This document shows positions 22,941 through 30,830 of a DNA stretch of 64,000 bases, piece by piece. The stretch is from CAYPTY01 sp964413935 (GTDB lineage: Bacteria; Bacteroidota; Rhodothermia; Balneolales; Balneolaceae). How positions within the stretch are numbered: the stretch's first letter is position 1; the number at the start of each line of letters is the position of its first letter. Location: assembly GCA_964413935.1 (NCBI GenBank), contig CAYPTY010000016.1, positions 1 to 64,000 of the forward strand. The letters are read 5' to 3'. A program made the position numbers and the translations under genes. The notes beneath the pieces were generated by a model. It was not told where the DNA came from. It did no database searches and saw only the letters and a program-made list of their open reading frames with translations.

Positions 22941-24614
22941 TTAATCTTCAAACACTTTCCTACCTGCAACTCGGGTCTCCAGTACCTCGATTTGCCAGAT
23001 ATTGGATGCCTCCGTTTCGAAGTAATCCTGGTCAATGAGTATAAAGTCAGCCCATTTTCCCTTTTCAATGCTTCCCAGTACTTTTTCCTGATGAGCTGCG
23101 TAAGCTGCATCCAGAGTAAAGGATCTCAATGCTTCCAGTCGGCTCATAGCCTGATCAGGGTACCATCCATCCACAGGTTCGCCATCATGATCCTGTCTGG
23201 TAACCGCGGAATACAATCCGAAGAAAGGATTGGAATCTTCAACCGGGAAGTCAGACCCGGAAGCAACCACCGTACCCTGCTGAAGGAATCGCTGCCAGGC
23301 ATATCCTCCTTTAATACGCTCAGGACCAACCCGGTCTTCTGCCATATTCTTATCGCTTGTGGCATGCGTGGGCTGCATGGATGCAATTAAATTCAACTCC
23401 TTGAATCTTGGAATATCATCAAGAGAGACAATTTGTGAGTGTTCGATACGATGTCTTAAGCCTTTATCACCCAGTTCATTCTGCGCATTTTCAAAGGCAT
23501 CCAGTACCTGTCGGTTACCGTTGTCACCAATGGCGTGGACATTTGTCTGAAAACCTTGGCCAGCTGTTTTCATTATAAAACCGTTCATTTCTTCCTGGCT
23601 GGAAAAAAGCAGTCCATAATTTCCAGGATCATCGGTGTATTCTTCGATCATGGCTGCTCCGCGACTACCCAGGGCTCCATCGGAATAGAGTTTTACACTT
23701 AGAAGTGCCAGTTTATCATCCGCATAGCTTTCAATCGGACCCTCTTTGGACAAAGCATCAAAGGTCTCACCTGCACCACTGATCATGGCATAAATACGGG
23801 TAGTCATTTTTTCATTGTCTGCGAATTCCTTGTACAGATTCCAGTCGCTAATGCTTACACCAGCATCATGAACAGAGGTAATGCCCATTTCAGCCATTTT
23901 TTCCAGAGCTTTTTCCAGCGCAAGTCGCTGTTCAGCCTCATTAGGCTCGGGCACAACTTCTGAGATATAGGCCATGGCCTTATCGATGAACACACCGGTT
24001 GCATCACCATTTTCATCGCGAAGAATCTTTCCACCCACCGGATCCGCGGTTTCACGGGTTATATTTGCCAGCTCCATCGCTTTTGTATTAGCCCAGGCCG
24101 CATGTCCGTCTACCCGGCGCAACCAAACAGGTCGGTCAGAAACCACCTTGTCCAGATCCTCAGCTGTTGGAAATTCGCCTTCATCCCAGAGCACCTGATT
24201 CCAGCCACGCCCAAGCACCCAGTTCAGTTCAGGGTTTTCTTCAGCATATTCTTCCACTTCTTCCAGTGTTTCTTCGAGGGATTCAATGCCCATCAGATCC
24301 ACCTGAATCTGCTGATATCCCAATCCCATTACATGACCGTGTGCGTCAATGAGTCCCGGAAGCAGGGTTTTGCCTTCCCCGTCAATTACCTCCATTCCCA
24401 TATGTCTTTCGAGGAGTTCCTCTCCTCCGATTTCAAAAAATTTCCCATCCGATACCACAAAGGTATCAAACTGCCGAAGGGTATCGGCTTCGATGGTGTA
24501 ACCGTTTACATTGGTATAAATATAGGATGGATAGAATTCCTTTGAAGAGCAGGCTGAGATTAGCGCTGCTATGATGAAGAGCAAGAAATAGTTTATTCGC
24601 ATAAGTATGATCAT
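22941..24614 (-). CDS. amidohydrolase family lipoprotein (YtcJ-like)
   Basis: A 557-residue metal-dependent hydrolase of the amidohydrolase_3/YtcJ group. A lipoprotein signal peptide ends in LISAC, so it should be anchored in the envelope. GLIDAHGHVMGLG carries the HxH metal site, KLYSDGALGSRGAAM is the group hallmark, VHAIGDNGNRQVLDAFE and RIEHSQIVSLDDI hold further histidines, and VVASGSDFPVED provides the metal Asp. The C-terminal KGKWADFILIDQDYFE closes the beta-sandwich. Substrates of this group are mostly unknown; exoenzyme-type amidohydrolase is the safest label. The start could also be the ATG four codons later (24602), which leaves the signal peptide intact. Confidence 0.85.
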   Translation of the reverse strand: MIILMRINYFLLFIIAALISACSSKEFYPSYIYTNVNGYTIEADTLRQFDTFVVSDGKFFEIGGEELLERHMGMEVIDGEGKTLLPGLIDAHGHVMGLGYQQIQVDLMGIESLEETLEEVEEYAEENPELNWVLGRGWNQVLWDEGEFPTAEDLDKVVSDRPVWLRRVDGHAAWANTKAMELANITRETADPVGGKILRDENGDATGVFIDKAMAYISEVVPEPNEAEQRLALEKALEKMAEMGITSVHDAGVSISDWNLYKEFADNEKMTTRIYAMISGAGETFDALSKEGPIESYADDKLALLSVKLYSDGALGSRGAAMIEEYTDDPGNYGLLFSSQEEMNGFIMKTAGQGFQTNVHAIGDNGNRQVLDAFENAQNELGDKGLRHRIEHSQIVSLDDIPRFKELNLIASMQPTHATSDKNMAEDRVGPERIKGGYAWQRFLQQGTVVASGSDFPVEDSNPFFGLYSAVTRQDHDGEPVDGWYPDQAMSRLEALRSFTLDAAYAAHQEKVLGSIEKGKWADFILIDQDYFETEASNIWQIEVLETRVAGRKVFED

Positions 24615-24684
24615 TTGATTTTAAGCCTGAAATATAAGGATACACCCAAGCATTAAAAATCAGCGAATAAGCCTTGTTTTACGG

Positions 24685-25107
24685 CTAAAGAAAGTCGAAA
24701 AGCTGTTCCGGTTTCACATTAAAAGATGAAAGTTCTGTAATGCTTATAAACCTTAGATCCCGGATGATCTGTGTTTGTTCATCATGTTCAGGATCACTGC
24801 CCAGACTGAGTTTGCCGCCGCTACGTTTAACTTTGTAGTAAAATTCGATGGCATGGTAAGGAGGATGGATCACTTCATTGGTAAAGAGATGCTCCCCGGT
24901 TTCAATGTGCAAACCTGTTTCTTCCAGAAACTCTCTTTGCAGGGCTTCTTCACGGCGCTCCCCGAAGTCTACTCCCCCACCCGGGGGTATCCAGATCAGC
25001 TCATTGCTCAGAGGTGAGAGCAGCTTGACCAGCAAAATCTGATCATCCTCAATCAGTAATCCGCAAACCCGAATCCTTATTTTGTTCTGATAAGCTTTAA
25101 GGCTCAT
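24685..25107 (-). CDS. Nudix hydrolase
   Basis: A 140-residue Nudix-fold protein. The Nudix box reads GGGVDFGERREEALQREFLE followed by ETG, with all catalytic acidic residues (REFLEE) in place. The N-terminal KIRIRVCGLLIEDDQILLVK strand is typical of the ADP-ribose or nucleotide-type members. Its start codon overlaps the pyrG stop by one base (TGATG), so it is translationally coupled to CTP synthase; a nucleotide-cleaning role would fit but is inference. Confidence 0.85.
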   Translation of the reverse strand: MSLKAYQNKIRIRVCGLLIEDDQILLVKLLSPLSNELIWIPPGGGVDFGERREEALQREFLEETGLHIETGEHLFTNEVIHPPYHAIEFYYKVKRSGGKLSLGSDPEHDEQTQIIRDLRFISITELSSFNVKPEQLFDFL

Positions 25108-26765
25108 CAGCCATCCACTTCCTGTTTTCGATTTTGCTTGAGAGATATACTGAGATTGTTTTCACGGGCAAAATCCACACCCGCTTTTACAAAATCCACG
25201 AAGAGCGGCTGAGGATTACTCACTGTGCTTTTCAGTTCAGGATGAAATTGCACACCCACAAACCAGGGATGCTCCGGTATTTCAACGATCTCAACCAGAT
25301 CCCGGTCCGGATTCAGACCAGTGAGATGCATACCATTTTCGGTGAGTTTATAGCGGAGGTTATTATTTACCTCATAGCGATGGCGATGCCGTTCTTCGAT
25401 GTTATTACTGCCGTAGGCCTTGTGTGCCTTTGATCCCTCTTCAATTTTACAGGCATATTTACCCAGTCGCATGGTACCGCCCATGTTTTCTATGTCTTTC
25501 TGATCGGGCATCAGGTCGATAATAGGATATTCGGCTTCTTCATCAAATTCCGTGCTATGAGCCTCATCCCATCCACATACATTGCGCGCATATTCAATTA
25601 CTGCACACTGCATACCCAGGCAGATTCCAAAAAATGGAATCTTATTTTCTCTGGCATAGCGGATGGCAGCAATTTTACCTTCAATGCCTCTGCCCCCGAA
25701 TCCTGGTGCCACCAAAATGCCGGAAACATCTTTGAATACTTCGGGGATGTCGGCCGCATCAAGGCTATCGCTCTGAACCCACTTTATTTCCACTTTACAG
25801 TCGTTCACAGCTCCTGCATGCACAAATGCCTCAGCAATGGATTTGTAGGAGTCATGATGCTCTACGTATTTACCGACCAGCGCAATTTTAATACTCTTTG
25901 AGGGATTTAATACCGCATCCACAAAACCCATCCAGTTGTCCAGAACCGGCTCACCGGTTTCTAGACCCAGTTTGGAGATAACACGTGAATCCAGCCCTTC
26001 CTGTCGCATCAGCAGGGGGACTTCGTAAATACTTTCCGCATCAATGGATTCAATCACATCTTCCAGTTCCACATTACAGAAGAGCGCTACTTTCTTGCGG
26101 ATGGATTCATCCAGGGAGTGCTCAGTTCGGCATACCAGAATATCGGGCTGCATTCCGCTCTCAGAAAGCATTTTGACCGAGTGCTGGGTGGGTTTGGTTT
26201 TCAGCTCACCCGCTGCCGAAAGGTAAGGAATGAGGGTGAGGTGAATAGAAAGGGTATTCTTTCGGCCCACATCGAAACGCAGCTGCCTTACGGCTTCGAT
26301 GTAGGGTAAACTTTCGATGTCACCAACGGTACCGCCAATCTCAATAATCACCACATCGTAATTCTTAGACTCGCCCAATTTTACCACGTGTGATTTTATC
26401 TCATCGGTGATGTGCGGGATCACCTGAACCGTTCGGCCCAGATAGGCACCCTGACGTTCTTTGGTGATCACATCGTAATAAATTCTTCCGGTGGTCACAT
26501 TGTTGGTTTGGGAGGTATTGATATCCAGAAAGCGTTCATAATGCCCGAGATCCAGATCGGTTTCAGCCCCATCATCCGTTACGTACACTTCACCATGTTC
26601 GTATGGGTTCATGGTTCCAGGATCCACATTGATGTAAGGATCCAGTTTCTGAATGGTTACTTTGAGTCCGCGGGCAACCAGCAAACGGCCCAGTGATGCA
26701 CAGATTATCCCCTTACCTAATGACGATGTTACCCCTCCGGTAACAAAAATGTATTTCGTAGACAT
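25107..26765 (-). CDS. pyrG: CTP synthase
   Basis: A 552-residue glutamine-dependent CTP synthase converting UTP to CTP. The synthetase half starts with KYIFVTGGVTSSLGKGI (P-loop-like) and includes DPYINVDPGTMNPYEHGEVYV and GGTVGDIESLPYIEA. The glutaminase half has PFFGICLGMQ with the nucleophile Cys, and FHPELKS with the catalytic His/Glu at the end. Length and order match the family. It is co-transcribed with the Nudix gene. Confidence 0.97.
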   Translation of the reverse strand: MSTKYIFVTGGVTSSLGKGIICASLGRLLVARGLKVTIQKLDPYINVDPGTMNPYEHGEVYVTDDGAETDLDLGHYERFLDINTSQTNNVTTGRIYYDVITKERQGAYLGRTVQVIPHITDEIKSHVVKLGESKNYDVVIIEIGGTVGDIESLPYIEAVRQLRFDVGRKNTLSIHLTLIPYLSAAGELKTKPTQHSVKMLSESGMQPDILVCRTEHSLDESIRKKVALFCNVELEDVIESIDAESIYEVPLLMRQEGLDSRVISKLGLETGEPVLDNWMGFVDAVLNPSKSIKIALVGKYVEHHDSYKSIAEAFVHAGAVNDCKVEIKWVQSDSLDAADIPEVFKDVSGILVAPGFGGRGIEGKIAAIRYARENKIPFFGICLGMQCAVIEYARNVCGWDEAHSTEFDEEAEYPIIDLMPDQKDIENMGGTMRLGKYACKIEEGSKAHKAYGSNNIEERHRHRYEVNNNLRYKLTENGMHLTGLNPDRDLVEIVEIPEHPWFVGVQFHPELKSTVSNPQPLFVDFVKAGVDFARENNLSISLKQNRKQEVDG

Positions 26766-26865
26766 GCAGCTTTTGCTATAGATTGATGGATAATGAATCT
26801 AAAGCTAAAGCCTCCTGAATTCAATGATGATGATTAGAAATTAAAGGGCTATATTATTGACCCGC

Positions 26866-27729
26866 TCAGAATTCAGCAGCCATTTTTTTCAGCACATCCG
26901 GCTTGTCAGAAAAAATTCCTGATACTCCTTTCTGAATCAGATCTCTCATTAGTTCTTCATCATTTACCGTGTACACGTTTATCGGTACTCCAGCCTCTGT
27001 AAGTTCCTTAAGCCAGGCATCACTCAACTGCCGATGGGAGCAATTAAAGGCGTCGGCTCTCAGTTCATTGACGATTTCGAGGGGTGACTTATTTCCGGAC
27101 TGGCTGGATTCATAAAGTACAGCCACCGGCATTTCAGGTGCCAGTTCTTTTAAATGGCGAACAGCCCGGTAATCAAAACTGGAAAATATTACCTGGTCTT
27201 CCATCCCAAAACGGTTGACCAGTTTAAGAGCTTTTTCTTCTACTCCTCCCCTTACCTCATCTGTAACTCCCTCCGTCTTAATTTCGATGTTGACTGAAAT
27301 TTTTCCGCTGAGGAATTCAAGGGCTTCCTCCAGGGTGGGAATGGGTTCACCTGCATATTCATCACCAAACCAGCTTCCGGCTTCTAGAGCACGAACTTCT
27401 TCCAGGCTAAGAGTACTGAAAAGGCCGGTACTATCGGTCAGTTTATCCAGTTCAGCATCATGAAACACAACCAGAACTGAGTCATGCGTCATCATCACAT
27501 CCAGCTCAATCATATCAGCCTCCATGCCGATGGCCTTCTGAAAAGCTGCGATGGTATTCTCGGGAGCATAAGCGCTGGCGCCACGATGGGCGATTACAGT
27601 AAAACTGTCGCCATCATCATTCAGAATACGGGGACGGTGAAGTTCATGCTGAAGGCCGGATTTCTCACAGGCGGTAAGTGTCATAATTGAAAGGATCAGC
27701 AGAATGAAAGTAACAGATGTCGAAGGCAT
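26866..27729 (-). CDS. glycerophosphodiester phosphodiesterase lipoprotein
   Basis: A 287-residue GDPD-family enzyme that cleaves glycerophosphodiesters to glycerol-3-phosphate and an alcohol. A lipoprotein signal peptide ends in LTACEKS. The catalytic motifs are intact: AHRGASAYAPENT (His), MIELDVMMTHDSVLVVFHD (metal Glu/Asp and second His) and ISVNIEIKTEG. The C-terminal VYTVNDEELMRDLIQKGVSGIFSDKPD is typical. Envelope location suggests phospholipid-headgroup scavenging. pyrG follows after 100 bases. Confidence 0.93.
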   Translation of the reverse strand: MPSTSVTFILLILSIMTLTACEKSGLQHELHRPRILNDDGDSFTVIAHRGASAYAPENTIAAFQKAIGMEADMIELDVMMTHDSVLVVFHDAELDKLTDSTGLFSTLSLEEVRALEAGSWFGDEYAGEPIPTLEEALEFLSGKISVNIEIKTEGVTDEVRGGVEEKALKLVNRFGMEDQVIFSSFDYRAVRHLKELAPEMPVAVLYESSQSGNKSPLEIVNELRADAFNCSHRQLSDAWLKELTEAGVPINVYTVNDEELMRDLIQKGVSGIFSDKPDVLKKMAAEF

Positions 27730-27863
27730 GTATAATTTGTTTATTGGAGTATTGAACGGGAGAAATATGCGGCTTCTATGTTACCCTAATTTTAACAAGG
27801 CAAAGTGATACCTGTTTTGCATGATTGCTGCAAAATGTGAGGAGTATGATAAGTAACTAAAGT

Positions 27864-28208
27864 CTAATTCTGTGAACTGATAACCCGCTTGATGGCCCGG
27901 TGTAAAAGCGAATTGAATGTATCGGCTTCTGACAGTATGTGATAAGCGAAGAAGAGTCCAATCACGGAAGATATGGAACCCAGTATGGTCATCAGGGTTG
28001 AAATCCAGATGGGTTTAATAATTCCTAGAATGGAAAGCGCTACCACAAAACTACCAAGAAAAATCTGACTCATTGCAGATACCAGATGCAGGCTGTTGAC
28101 CGAGTGGATTCCCTCCATAAAACCGGAAACAGATTTTCGCTCTGCTGAAGCTTGGCTGAGATGTAATTCTTGCAGAAATTGACTTTTTTCTTTGTGTTCG
28201 TCGTACAT
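27864..28208 (-). CDS. small membrane protein of unknown function
   Basis: A 114-residue protein with an N-terminal charged, possibly coiled segment (DEHKEKSQFLQELHLSQASAE) and two transmembrane helices, about residues 46-65 and 72-92, followed by a short amphipathic tail. I do not recognise a family. The ATG at 28208 is chosen because an upstream in-frame start at 28271 would lie only 16 bases from the divergent rlmB start and would add a non-signal leader; the choice is uncertain. It is divergent from rlmB and may share a bidirectional promoter region with it. Confidence 0.6.
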   Translation of the reverse strand: MYDEHKEKSQFLQELHLSQASAERKSVSGFMEGIHSVNSLHLVSAMSQIFLGSFVVALSILGIIKPIWISTLMTILGSISSVIGLFFAYHILSEADTFNSLLHRAIKRVISSQN

Positions 28209-28286
28209 GTCCTTACTATTTATCTGACCGTTTTTTAGGTCTAATTTTATTATAAGAATCCCCGGCATCAATACAAGTTAAAAAGC

Positions 28287-29024
28287 ATGAGTAGCGAAAA
28301 AATTTACATCTATGGCCGCAAACCTGTGGAAGAAATGCTGAGGAATGATCCGGGAAAACTGGAAAAAATATTTATACGTGACAGTGCCTACTCCGGATTT
28401 CTAAAGATCAAAGAACTGGCTGATAAAAACAGGGTGCCTGTATCCAAGGTTCCTGTTGAAAAGATCAACCGTTTGGTTGGAAGAGTGAACGATCAGGGAA
28501 TTGTTGCAAACGTGAGTTCAGTGGAATATCTGGAGTTGCTGGACTGGCTCTATGAACAGGATCTTGAACAACAGCCCTGTTTGCTCGCGCTGGATGGAAT
28601 CGAAGACCCTCACAATTTCGGAGCCATAATCCGTACAGCAACTGCAGCCGGAATCAATGGTATCCTTGTGCCCAAGCAGGGACAGGCACCCGTAAGTCCG
28701 GTCGTTCATAAAACATCGGCCGGAACCGTTGGGCGTATTCCCATTATACGAGCCAACACCATCGACAATGCACTCACTGACCTTAAAGCCGCGGGGTTTT
28801 TTATAGCCGGCCTGGATGAAAGCAGTGAGGAGCAGGCCTGGAATTTTGACTACAAACGTCCGCTGGTTTTTTTACTGGGCAATGAGGGAGAAGGAATCCG
28901 GAAAGAACATGCCAAACACATCGATGGATTCTTAAGCCTGCCCATGAGAAATGATGTTGAATCACTGAATGCCTCCGTAAGCGCTGGTATTCTGCTTTAT
29001 GAGTGGATGAAACACCATCAATAG
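28287..29024 (+). CDS. rlmB: 23S rRNA (guanosine-2'-O)-methyltransferase, SpoU family
   Basis: A 245-residue SpoU/TrmH-type methyltransferase. The N-terminal substrate-binding domain starts YIYGRKPVEEMLR; the knotted SPOUT domain has the three family motifs: LDGIEDPHNFGAIIRTA, FLLGNEGEGIR and LSLPMRNDVESLNASVSAGILLYE. Length and the YGRKPVEE start suit RlmB, which methylates G2251 in the peptidyl-transferase P-loop, though other rRNA or tRNA targets are possible. The stop overlaps the convergent namZ stop region by 7 bases. Confidence 0.9.
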   Translation: MSSEKIYIYGRKPVEEMLRNDPGKLEKIFIRDSAYSGFLKIKELADKNRVPVSKVPVEKINRLVGRVNDQGIVANVSSVEYLELLDWLYEQDLEQQPCLLALDGIEDPHNFGAIIRTATAAGINGILVPKQGQAPVSPVVHKTSAGTVGRIPIIRANTIDNALTDLKAAGFFIAGLDESSEEQAWNFDYKRPLVFLLGNEGEGIRKEHAKHIDGFLSLPMRNDVESLNASVSAGILLYEWMKHHQ

Positions 29025-30244
29025 AGCAGATAGGGCATTCTTGTCTTTCGGAAAGCCTGGAGAGCAGTAGCTTCAGGCCAAATTATCCTTCCCCTTTCGA
29101 GCATGCTTCGCAAATCTGTGCCGGCCAGATTGTTCAGATATTCACGGGATGTAAAGGTGCTGTCATATTTTGAAAAATATATCAGCAGATCCAGCCCCAG
29201 TTCCACCGGACGTGTATCCCCAGAACTGATTGATTCAATTTTTATCATCCGGAATTGCACTCCCTCAAACTTTGGATTCAAAGCTTTACCAGGAATTTCT
29301 TCAGGTTCAGCATTAACCCACTCATAGTTCAGGTTGTGTTTACGCATGATACGGTCCAACTCTGCTTCTTTATTTTGTACTGATGGCGAACCGAATTGCA
29401 GGAAAGGATTGGCTGTGCCTCTGCCTTCTGAAACGGATGTGCCTTCAAAAAGTGCAGTACCCAGGTAAATGTATGCATGTTCAGCTGTGGGCAGGTTTGG
29501 GGAGGGGGGATACCAGTCCAGACCGGTATCGGTCCACATCATGCTTCGCTTCCATCCTTCCATTGGGATAACTTTTAAAGTGGCCGGATTCCGAACTTTT
29601 ATCCACTCTTCTCCAATGGCCATGCTGGCCAGTTCACCAATGGTCATCCCGTGGGCTATGGGAAGTGGCTGAGCACCAATAAACGAATGAAACTGTGGTT
29701 CCATAATCCAGCCATCCATATACTCTCCGCCTGCTGGATTGGGTCGGTCCAGTACCCAGACCGTTTTCCCATTATCCTCGGCCGACTCCAGAATCCTGAA
29801 TAGGCTTTGATAGAAGGTATAAAACCGGGCTCCGACATCCTGCATATCAAAAATGATTAGATCGACTTCGTTCAGCATCTCTGCTGTGGGAGTTTTAGTT
29901 TGCCCGTAAAGGGAATACACAGGTAATTCATACTCCGGCTCCACACCATCCTTTATGATAGCCCCATCGCTGCTTTCTCCCCTGAATCCATGTTCAGCTG
30001 CAAAGAGTGCGGTCACATTGATATCAAGGGACATCAGCGTATCCAGCATGTGAGTATCCCCGATTCGTGCGGTTGGATTCATCGCCAGTCCGATACGCTT
30101 TCCCTTGAGTTCTGGCAGGTATTGTTCGATGAGTATTTCTGCACCGGTTCTGACCGGTTGCTGCCTTTGCCCGGCAACGCAGGCACTGAAGCTCAGGATG
30201 AGATAACTGAGCGCAAAAAAAATGGGATATGATCGTTTAATCAT
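29018..30244 (-). CDS. namZ: exo-beta-N-acetylmuramidase NamZ-type lipoprotein (DUF1343)
   Basis: A 408-residue DUF1343 protein; the family founder NamZ removes terminal N-acetylmuramic acid from peptidoglycan fragments. A lipoprotein signal ends FSAC. Conserved segments include GLAMNPTARIGD, ALFAAEHGFRGESSDGAIIKDG, LIIFDMQDVGARFYTF, WVLDRPNP and DWYPPSPNLPTAEHAYIYLG with GTSVSEGRGTANPF. It would act in the periplasm in cell-wall recycling. The start at ATG 30244 lies inside the ndk terminator hairpin. A TTG at 30277, one base after the ndk stop, is an alternative that would add eleven residues before the signal peptide. Confidence 0.85.
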   Translation of the reverse strand: MIKRSYPIFFALSYLILSFSACVAGQRQQPVRTGAEILIEQYLPELKGKRIGLAMNPTARIGDTHMLDTLMSLDINVTALFAAEHGFRGESSDGAIIKDGVEPEYELPVYSLYGQTKTPTAEMLNEVDLIIFDMQDVGARFYTFYQSLFRILESAEDNGKTVWVLDRPNPAGGEYMDGWIMEPQFHSFIGAQPLPIAHGMTIGELASMAIGEEWIKVRNPATLKVIPMEGWKRSMMWTDTGLDWYPPSPNLPTAEHAYIYLGTALFEGTSVSEGRGTANPFLQFGSPSVQNKEAELDRIMRKHNLNYEWVNAEPEEIPGKALNPKFEGVQFRMIKIESISSGDTRPVELGLDLLIYFSKYDSTFTSREYLNNLAGTDLRSMLERGRIIWPEATALQAFRKTRMPYLLY

Positions 30245-30250
30245 ATCCCA
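30215..30250 (-). terminator. ndk terminator overlapping the namZ start codon
   Basis: On the minus strand TGGGATATGAT (30250-30240 region) pairs with ATCATATCCCA (30233-30223) in a perfect 11-bp stem with a 6-base loop, followed by eight T residues (30222-30215). It is 28 bases past the ndk stop. The namZ ATG (30244-30242) is inside the 5' arm and the T-tract encodes part of its signal peptide. Confidence 0.88.
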
Positions 30251-30277
30251 AAATAGTAAATGCGGCTTTTCTTTCAA

Positions 30278-30709
30278 TCAGGATTGATTGGCCACCACTT
30301 CAGACTCGGGGAAGAAATAGGCGGCTTCAATTTTACCGTTTTCCACTGAATCTGATCCATGGATGATGTTTTCACCAACACTGTCAGCAAAATCAGCACG
30401 AATGGTACCCTTTTCTGCCTCAGCTGGATTTGTGGCTCCAATGAGAGATCGGAAATCTGCAATAGCATTTTCCTTTTCCAGAATCATGGGCACGCAAGGT
30501 CCGCTGCTCATGAATTCGCAGAGTTCGCCGTAGAATGGACGCTCTTTGTGAACTTCATAAAAACCTCCAGCCGTTTCCATGGTGAGCCGGGTCATTTTCA
30601 TAGCCAGAATTTTGAAGCCTGCCTCCTGAATTCTGCGGGTAACTTCACCGATGAGTTCTTTACGTACACAGTCTGGTTTCAGGATGGTTAGTGTTCTTTC
30701 AATTGCCAT
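30278..30709 (-). CDS. ndk: nucleoside diphosphate kinase
   Basis: A 143-residue enzyme that equilibrates nucleoside di- and triphosphates. MAIERTLTILKPDCVRKELIGEV opens the fold, GLRSLIG-type RSLIGATNPAEAEKGTIRADF follows, and NIIHGSDSVENGKIE carries the phosphorylated His. The length equals the usual 140-145. The ATG at 30709 is chosen over an upstream start because it gives the standard N terminus. Its perfect terminator also contains the start of namZ. Confidence 0.95.
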   Translation of the reverse strand: MAIERTLTILKPDCVRKELIGEVTRRIQEAGFKILAMKMTRLTMETAGGFYEVHKERPFYGELCEFMSSGPCVPMILEKENAIADFRSLIGATNPAEAEKGTIRADFADSVGENIIHGSDSVENGKIEAAYFFPESEVVANQS

Positions 30710-30830
30710 TAATCTTCGATATTTTTGTAACAATAAGTTTTAGGTTTCTCTTAAAAACAGACGATAAAGATAAGGCAAACACTGCTCAATAACCCATTTG
30801 CTTTGCCCTCTTTTCCGCTTCATAAAGACT

